Origin: DATIJJ01 sp039936115
Lineage (GTDB): Bacteria; Pseudomonadota; Gammaproteobacteria; DSM-16500
Assembly: GCA_039936115.1 (NCBI GenBank)
Contig: JBDTIZ010000190.1
Location: 1 to 9,800, forward strand
Length of the DNA: 9,800 bases
Direction: 5' to 3'
Position 1 is the first letter of the stretch. The number at the start of each line of letters is the position of its first letter. Under the pieces are notes generated by a model. That model saw only the letters and a program-made list of their open reading frames with translations, did no database searches and was not told the origin of the DNA. Shown here one piece after another: positions 5,791-9,800 of the stretch. The position numbers and the translations under genes were made by a program.

Positions 5791-7056
5791 ATGATTGGTA
5801 GAGTTAAAGCAATTGCTGAAAAAATCAAAATCAAATTACAAGATGATTTATATCTAGATAAGTTATTTAAGCATGCTCCATATCGACCATGTATTGATGA
5901 AATTATTAAGGATATTGATCGATCCGTTACTAAGGCAGAAGAATCGAAATATGAAAATATAAATGATTTGACTCAGGTATTAGTTATTACAGCTTCTGAA
6001 TTTGATATGCTGGCAGAAATACATGAACTACTTGAACTGAATATTTTTTCTAATATCGATTCGCCTATTCAGTTTAAAGAAAAAAATCCTTCTAATGGCA
6101 AAACTCTTCTTGGTATCTCTGCATTCCATGGTCATATTGATTTAGTTAAATATTTAGTTGAGGTTAGATTAACAGATATCAACGCAAAAGATTTTCATGG
6201 AAATACGGCATTACATCAAGTAACTCAAGGTGATTCTTTCCCTTTTCATAACAGTAATTTTGGAACCTTTCATAAGGAGGTTGCAGAGTATCTTATCCAA
6301 TATGGTGCTGATTTACCTCAACGAAACCAGGAAAATCAAACAGCTTTTGATAAAACAAAATGGTGTGCGCCACTTTCTTTAGAACGTGCAGTTGGCCGGC
6401 GTTTCATTACAAATACGGGTTCTGCAATTTATTATGCGGATAAAGTACGACCTGTTTTTGAGACTGAATTAAAAAAACAATTTACTCTGACAACTAATAG
6501 GAAAATGAAAGCAGAAGACTATAAACAATTTTGCTTACAACACGCATCTGAAGAATATGTTAAAAATGGAATTCTGGTTTATGGATTTTCAACCCTCGAT
6601 CAATTATGTAAAGTTTTAAACAATCTTTCCGCAGAAGAATGGAAACAAATGCGAATGATTATTGAATCACAAAAACCAGAACCATATAGTTTCAAATATG
6701 GACCTATATCGGATCAAATTCCAAAAATTATAAAACAGAGTGTCGCGATAGGCATCCTTACAGCTCTTCTTTTTTATTATGAGACTCAAAGCATAATAAT
6801 TTCAGCAGGTGCCGGATTAATTTCTGCTACATTAGCTTGGTCATTTTTAAGCGAAAGAGCTACTCAACAAGATCTTCAAGTAAGAAATAACCAATTACAA
6901 AGAGCTTCAACTTTACTTAGTCATGATCGTTTCTTTAAATCATATGAACAGATTGCTTCGCAAGAAAGGGGGAATCAAGTAGCGCGGCTTTGTGCAGGGT
7001 TAAATCTTGATTTAGAAGATCAAGGGAATCATTTGCTGACAACAAAAAGAGCATAA
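5791..7056 (+). CDS. Ankyrin-repeat protein with C-terminal membrane hairpin
   Basis: This 421-aa protein has AAAGGAA as a ribosome site 6 nt before its ATG. Residues 102-132 (GKTLLGISAFHGHIDLVKYL) and 136-175 (HGNTALHQV..., then EVAEYLIQYGADL) are ankyrin repeats; the second holds an insert of about 15 residues, and a third degenerate unit starts near 182 (ENQTAFDKT). Ankyrin repeats bind other proteins. Residues 317-331 (SVAIGILTALLFYYE) and 334-354 (SIIISAGAGLISATLAW) are two hydrophobic segments separated by a short turn, predicting a membrane hairpin, followed by a polar tail of about 65 residues. Ankyrin proteins with membrane hairpins occur among effectors of intracellular bacteria that act on host membranes; whether this one is exported is inference. 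It is the second gene of a unit with the small TM protein 26 nt upstream. No enzymatic motif is seen. Confidence 0.88.
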   Translation: MIGRVKAIAEKIKIKLQDDLYLDKLFKHAPYRPCIDEIIKDIDRSVTKAEESKYENINDLTQVLVITASEFDMLAEIHELLELNIFSNIDSPIQFKEKNPSNGKTLLGISAFHGHIDLVKYLVEVRLTDINAKDFHGNTALHQVTQGDSFPFHNSNFGTFHKEVAEYLIQYGADLPQRNQENQTAFDKTKWCAPLSLERAVGRRFITNTGSAIYYADKVRPVFETELKKQFTLTTNRKMKAEDYKQFCLQHASEEYVKNGILVYGFSTLDQLCKVLNNLSAEEWKQMRMIIESQKPEPYSFKYGPISDQIPKIIKQSVAIGILTALLFYYETQSIIISAGAGLISATLAWSFLSERATQQDLQVRNNQLQRASTLLSHDRFFKSYEQIASQERGNQVARLCAGLNLDLEDQGNHLLTTKRA

Positions 7057-7077
7057 GTTTATCCACAAATGCTTCTA
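7050..7077 (+). terminator. Weak hairpin overlapping the ankyrin stop
   Basis: AGCAT (7050-7054) pairs with ATGCT (7069-7073), and a T-rich run (TCTATTTT) follows. The loop is long (14 nt) and contains a perfect DnaA box. It is the only hairpin just after the gene, but it is weak as a terminator. Confidence 0.25.
7059..7067 (+). promoter_or_regulatory. Perfect DnaA box TTATCCACA (2 of 3)
   Basis: The exact DnaA consensus sits 3 nt after the stop codon of the ankyrin gene, on the same strand as the gene. It is isolated. Confidence 0.3.
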
Positions 7078-7140
7078 TTTTGTAAAATTGCCTAACTCAG
7101 ATTCGGCACTTTTGGGGGTTCTTGCACTGGAGACCTCTCA

Positions 7141-7174
7141 GAACCGCATCGTGCCCAACTAAGGCAATGGGCTC
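7141..7174 (-). ncRNA. Group II intron domain V-like remnant
   Basis: Read on the minus strand these 34 nt begin GAGCC and end GGTTC, which pair as the base of a stem and carry the AGC triad of domain V, the catalytic core of group II introns. The upper stem TGCCT/GGGCA closes a short loop, and a two-base CG bulge follows GCA, as in the usual GCACG...GGTTC arrangement. The length of 34 nt is that of a typical domain V. The lower stem has an extra C that weakens it, and a clear domain VI is not visible downstream (below 7141). No reverse transcriptase reading frame survives upstream, where the HAD-like gene lies. The local DNA (7100-7200) is richer in G and C than its surroundings, in keeping with imported sequence. 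Confidence 0.45.
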
Positions 7175-7284
7175 CCAATAAATCCAGACTCCCCAGTCCA
7201 TTCACGAGTATTGGAACATTGATACTGTTTTCCAGCGTTCAGGGAAATTAATTTTCTTTAAAATCCTTGAGAAAGTTTCCCAAT

Positions 7285-8130
7285 TCATCGGATGTTTTCT
7301 GCCGCGGGGCCTTTTGAACTGGATGACATGTCCGAAACCTGCTGTGTAGCCGCTGAATCATTTTTCTTTGGAATAACAAATAAGCATGATGATGTTGTAG
7401 ATTGTCTTTTGGCGAAAACATTGTTTTTTTGCTGTGTGTCGATTTTGGCTTCTTTCTCAGAACAAGGATCGGGAAAAACATATTTTAACTGGTTAATAAT
7501 ATTTCCACCATTAAAAATATAATCAATTCGATCAAATTTTATAATATCAAATTTCCATCCAACGGGTAAAGGCTTAGCTTTAAATTTTGTATTTAAATGC
7601 TTTGCAACAGGTTCTAAAATTTCATTAGAGCCATCATCATCTATATAAAGAAATGTTACTTCATCCTTAGAAAAAAATTTTAATGCACATTCAATATGCA
7701 TATTCATAATCATTATCTTGTCACCAGAGGTACTTCCTGAAAATGTTTGGTATGCTGTGGAGTCATAGATAGAAACACCTTTTTTTCCAGGTTCTATCAT
7801 TTCAATATTCGCTTGATAATCATTCAACGTATACTCACTGAAAATCCATCCATTTTCCTTGCACCATGCGGGTACATTAACAAAAAAGAGACCATTCTTG
7901 AGTAGAGAACAACAAGCTACATCATGCCCAGCTGATTGCCTCATTGAAGCATCACCGACAATGACTAAATCAGCAGACTCGGTATATTGCTTCAACATTG
8001 CTTTCAACATGAGTCTTACATATGCAACCTTCGACTCTTTACCAATATAATTATGATCGTCAAATATAGTAGAAAAAAATATGTCGATCAAATCATCATA
8101 ATCTACTAATAAAAATTTTATTTTTCTCAT
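7285..8130 (-). CDS. HAD-like hypothetical protein, 281 aa
   Basis: This protein has no family name I can give with certainty. Its start, KIKFLLVDYDDLI, resembles motif I of the haloacid dehalogenase superfamily (hydrophobic strand, then D-x-D at Asp10/Asp12). VTFLYIDDDGSNEI (158-171) resembles the acidic Mg-binding motif IV, and Lys138 in GDKIMIMNMHI could be the motif III lysine. The order and spacing fit a HAD-like phosphatase core of about 215 residues, with an insert in between. Residues 220-281 form a polar, low-complexity tail rich in Ser, Gln, Lys and Ala with an SSSS run, as in many type IV secretion substrates. The ATG at 8130 has AAGG 9 nt upstream. It stands alone on the minus strand. 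The motif I lacks the usual Thr/Val after the second Asp, so catalysis is uncertain. Confidence 0.82.
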   Translation of the reverse strand: MRKIKFLLVDYDDLIDIFFSTIFDDHNYIGKESKVAYVRLMLKAMLKQYTESADLVIVGDASMRQSAGHDVACCSLLKNGLFFVNVPAWCKENGWIFSEYTLNDYQANIEMIEPGKKGVSIYDSTAYQTFSGSTSGDKIMIMNMHIECALKFFSKDEVTFLYIDDDGSNEILEPVAKHLNTKFKAKPLPVGWKFDIIKFDRIDYIFNGGNIINQLKYVFPDPCSEKEAKIDTQQKNNVFAKRQSTTSSCLFVIPKKNDSAATQQVSDMSSSSKGPAAENIR

Positions 8131-8330
8131 TGTTGTTAACCTTACTATTTAGTCAGAGATTTTCTAATCTACGCAATGTTCATGAATTTGTACTTACGGA
8201 AATTTTGACGGGTTACGCTTAGTTCCCCTAATGCCTGGTTTTTTTCGCCCAAAAATTTAGGGTTAGTTAATAAGTGTAATCTGACGGATGACATGCTGTA
8301 CCTCGGGTTGTATTTCAGATGTATTTATAA

Positions 8331-8358
8331 GTCCATTAAAATGACCGTTTTAATGAAC
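8331..8358. repeat. Inverted repeat CATTAAAA / TTTTAATG
   Basis: CATTAAAA (8334-8341) and TTTTAATG (8348-8355) are perfect 8-bp arms around TGACCG, extended to 10 of 11 pairs at the outer side by GT/AC. No gene overlaps it. It could be an operator for a divergent promoter, a palindromic intergenic repeat or an element end. Confidence 0.6.
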
Positions 8359-8373
8359 TAGTATTGTATAGGC

Positions 8374-8390
8374 ATTTGTTCTTAACAAAT
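8374..8390. repeat. Tight hairpin ATTTGTT-CTT-AACAAAT
   Basis: These are perfect 7-bp arms around a 3-nt loop, 15 nt after the preceding inverted repeat. No T run follows on either strand, so it does not look like a terminator. Confidence 0.6.
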
Positions 8391-8480
8391 ACAGGCTTCA
8401 GCTTAAAATAATAGTAGCTTTTGTGCTTAAATTGAAAAATTCACGTATGATTATGATTTAAAATGATAAATTCATGTGCC

Positions 8481-8510
8481 GATAAGGAATTTTACTGGAA
8501 ATATCTTATC
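8481..8510. repeat. Hairpin GATAAG...CTTATC
   Basis: GATAAG (8481-8486) pairs with CTTATC (8505-8510). The stem continues through one G-T pair, one mismatch and four A-T pairs to a 6-nt loop. It lies in the non-coding stretch 8131-8603, in which I see no supportable gene besides the inverted repeats. Confidence 0.4.
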
Positions 8511-8585
8511 CGCTGAAGAAACTGGCTCGAAGTGCAACTTTTATTATACCAAGTTTCTGATAGTTTCAGTTCCCCCGCTTAATTT

Positions 8586-8594
8586 TGTGGATAA
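8586..8594 (-). promoter_or_regulatory. Perfect DnaA box TTATCCACA (3 of 3)
   Basis: On the minus strand this exact DnaA consensus lies 9 nt beyond the stop of the decayed minus-strand gene. It is isolated. A one-mismatch copy (TTATCCACG) is at 9253-9261. Confidence 0.3.
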
Positions 8595-8603
8595 CTGTCT
8601 TTT

Positions 8604-8872
8604 TCAGAATAGTTGTTTTACCAAATTTTTATACTCAATTTTGATATGCTCAAGCCCATTTTCTTTAAATTCAGTCATGTAACGCCTTTAACTTTATCTA
8701 TCGCCATGCCTTTTTTTATTCCATCCATGGAATAATATTCTTCAATACCAATTTCTTTTATTACATCACGTTCATTCAGAAAGTCGCTTAAGCAATTCGT
8801 CCAAGAAAATATTATCATATTATAAAGTAATAAATCTTTCTTGCACCTGTTCATCAAGCTTGTTTGTTTCAT
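8604..8872 (-). pseudogene. Frameshifted minus-strand gene remnant
   Basis: Two minus-strand frames abut. The first (8872-8675) encodes 65 aa and ends in EEYYSMDGIKKGMAIDKVKG; the second (8678-8604) encodes 24 aa including EFKENGLEHIKIEYKNLVKQ. The first stop and second ATG overlap as ATGA. Both have protein-like, charged composition and read as one continuous C-terminal region, so the simplest view is one gene broken by a frameshift at about 8675 and truncated at its 5' side. Translational coupling of two tiny ORFs is the alternative. No family is recognised, and no ribosome site stands before 8872. Confidence 0.38.
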
Positions 8873-9189
8873 GGAATACCCAAATCAGCATTAGCAGGTA
8901 TTAGCCGCATTCGCGAAGATTTTTTTTTGCAGAAATCCTTACAGGTACTCAATCAAGCGAATTTTTTAGTTCTGCAAAAGGGAGTATTGAAGTACTCTAT
9001 TTTTTATTTAATATCGAAAAAATACCCGTAGATAAAAGAAAAGAAGTTTTTGAAGACCTCTCTGAAGGATTTAAATTCTGTGGGCCAGGCATGCATATAG
9101 TAAGCTGCCCATTTTGTATTTTTTTCGGTGGAAACAACATAGAGGACCCCATTTCAAAGTGGGTAATAGTATATTTTTACTCACTATAA
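8834..9189 (+). pseudogene. Decayed plus-strand gene, frameshift in a T9 run
   Basis: Frame A (8834-8928) encodes VHQACLFHGIPKSALAGISR then IRED. Frame B (8905-9189) encodes AEILTGTQSSEFFSSAKGSI, later DKRKEVFEDLSEGFKFCGPG. The two join without a gap at the run of nine T (8920-8928), so a one-base slip there explains the break. Composition is clearly protein-like, whereas no usable start codon or ribosome site is present, so the gene is also missing its 5' end. Beyond CGPGMH the frame becomes Cys/Phe-rich and may hold another break before the stop at 9187-9189. I do not recognise the family. If the T run is a sequencing slip, a larger gene could be intact, but the missing start argues against it. 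Confidence 0.45.
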
Positions 9190-9219
9190 TGCAACAGTAG
9201 AAGCTTTGATCTGTCTTAA

Positions 9220-9370
9220 GTGTTGGGAGTATATGTTACAGAACCTTACATTTTATCCACGCGGGTATCTATTCTGCCACATGAATATGCTCACTCCTTT
9301 GTAGCTTGGTTATAAATCAAATCCATTTGATATTCATTATGGCAAAACATCATTAGAAAATACGGTATAA
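9220..9370 (+). pseudogene. Remnant of a zincin-like (HEYAH) membrane protease
   Basis: Frame A (9220-9315) encodes TEPYILSTRVSILPHEYAHS followed by FVAWL and a stop. Frame B (9308-9370) continues GYKSNPFDIHYGKTSLENTV and a stop. Read together they give HEYAH-SFVAWL-GYKSNP, where HExxH is the zinc-binding motif of metalloproteases and the following hydrophobic stretch recalls M50-like membrane proteases. The break fits a small deletion between two short repeats (CTTGGTTA), removing one Leu codon and the frame. Start and C-terminus are both missing, so it is inactive. The protease family is inferred from the motif alone. Confidence 0.45.
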
Positions 9371-9378
9371 ACCTCCCA

Positions 9379-9800
9379 CTACTTCCAAAAATATTTTTCT
9401 TTGCTGCTTGCTAAAATTTTCAAGGTCTCTTGATAACCTATATCAATTAATTCATTTTCTTGTTTAACGACAGAAATGCTTTTAAATTTAAATAAGTTTG
9501 GGTTTATTAATAAATCAGCAATAGCACCATTATCTTCTTCTTTTTGTGATGATCCTAATAATAACGAATTTATAAACATATCAAGATAACTCGGAAAACT
9601 GTAGGCTTTATATCCTAATCTCAATTTATGTAATAAAGTTTCTTTGATACTTAACGCCGGAGGAAAATCATAAACTCTTTTATCAACATCTGGATTGGAG
9701 AGCTTAGAAGCGATGATTTTACTCTCAGGGCCTAATAAATTTTTCATCACATCCGCAGGTAAATTATTCAATAATCCACCATCAAAATGCAATTGGCCAT
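9379..9800 (-). CDS. Patatin-like phospholipase, C-terminal part (5' end outside)
   Basis: The frame is open to the right edge of the window, so this is the last 140 or so codons of a larger gene; no start is visible here. The visible part begins GQLHFDGGLLNNLPADVM, the DGG motif of patatin-like phospholipases, whose Asp forms a catalytic dyad with a Ser in GxSxG lying outside the window. The C-terminal pattern IADLLINPNLFKFK...ELIDIGYQETLKIL matches the NTE/RssA-type branch of the family. These enzymes release fatty acids from phospholipids. In Legionella-type bacteria several patatins are translocated effectors, but the N- and C-terminal signals cannot be judged from this part. It ends at TAG (9379-9381), 8 nt from the HEYAH remnant on the opposite strand. 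No clear terminator follows. Confidence 0.85.
   Translation of the reverse strand, partial: GQLHFDGGLLNNLPADVMKNLLGPESKIIASKLSNPDVDKRVYDFPPALSIKETLLHKLRLGYKAYSFPSYLDMFINSLLLGSSQKEEDNGAIADLLINPNLFKFKSISVVKQENELIDIGYQETLKILASSKEKYFWK

Noticed and set aside
7248..7481. 77-aa minus-strand ORF overlapping the HAD-like gene
   Set aside because: It lies in another frame of the same strand within the C-terminal part of a longer, better supported gene and has no ribosome site; it is a shadow.
8146..8176. TTGCGT...TAAATA as promoter of the HAD-like gene (minus strand)
   Set aside because: The spacer is 19 bp, and the start of transcription would fall on or after the AAGG ribosome site, so the message could not use it.
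2395..8594. DnaA boxes as a replication origin
   Set aside because: The boxes are kilobases apart, with no cluster and no nearby dnaA, dnaN or rep gene.
8476..8682. 68-aa plus-strand ORF starting GTG
   Set aside because: It has no ribosome site, carries a hairpin in its first codons, is Cys/Phe-rich in the way of antisense shadow frames, and overlaps the better minus-strand remnant.
1..9800. CRISPR array, tRNA or rRNA genes
   Set aside because: No regularly spaced direct repeats, cloverleaf with acceptor and T-arm sequence, or rRNA-like conserved stretch was found on either strand.

Overview
This looks like an accessory region from the chromosome or a large plasmid of a low-GC gammaproteobacterium (AT-rich by eye). 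The gene content is an ankyrin-repeat protein with a membrane hairpin, a HAD-like protein with a low-complexity tail, a patatin-like phospholipase and an erythromycin-esterase-family protein, set among decayed genes and mobile-element debris. That mix is typical of host-associated Legionellales (Legionella, Coxiella, Aquicella or Berkiella-like bacteria). The assignment is inference from family content, not from any marker gene; there is no rRNA, tRNA or housekeeping gene here.

Layout, left to right. (1) 237-1946 (+): a 569-aa protein of unknown function with a faint ankyrin-like C-terminus. (2) 2010-2120 (-): what appears to be the frameshifted start of an IS3-type orfA, still carrying a good ribosome binding site held in a hairpin. 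(3) 4775-2364 (-): a two-gene operon of an alpha/beta hydrolase and a secreted erythromycin-esterase-family protein, 15 nt apart. (4) 4840-5353: a short fragment of an unknown gene, then a Tn3-type terminal sequence, the last 46 codons of a Tn3-family transposase (-), and directly beside them a 171-bp miniature element with 36-bp inverted repeats. (5) 5381-7056 (+): a small one-TM protein, probably cut at its 5' side by the miniature element, and an ankyrin-repeat protein with two membrane segments. (6) 7141-7174 (-): a sequence closely resembling group II intron domain V, with no reverse transcriptase left. (7) 7285-8130 (-): a HAD-like protein. (8) 8131-9370: a gene graveyard with strong inverted repeats and three decayed reading frames, one of which keeps the zinc-protease motif HEYAH. 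(9) 9379 to the right edge (-): the C-terminal part of a patatin-like phospholipase.

How the parts work together: only the hydrolase/esterase pair and the small membrane protein/ankyrin pair look like co-transcribed units. The other genes stand alone. Several proteins belong to families often found among Dot/Icm effectors, but no secretion signal can be proved from sequence alone. The best candidates for something new are the 36-bp-repeat miniature element, the two orphan proteins (569 aa and 281 aa), the ankyrin operon, and three perfect 9-bp DnaA boxes lying at gene 3' ends.
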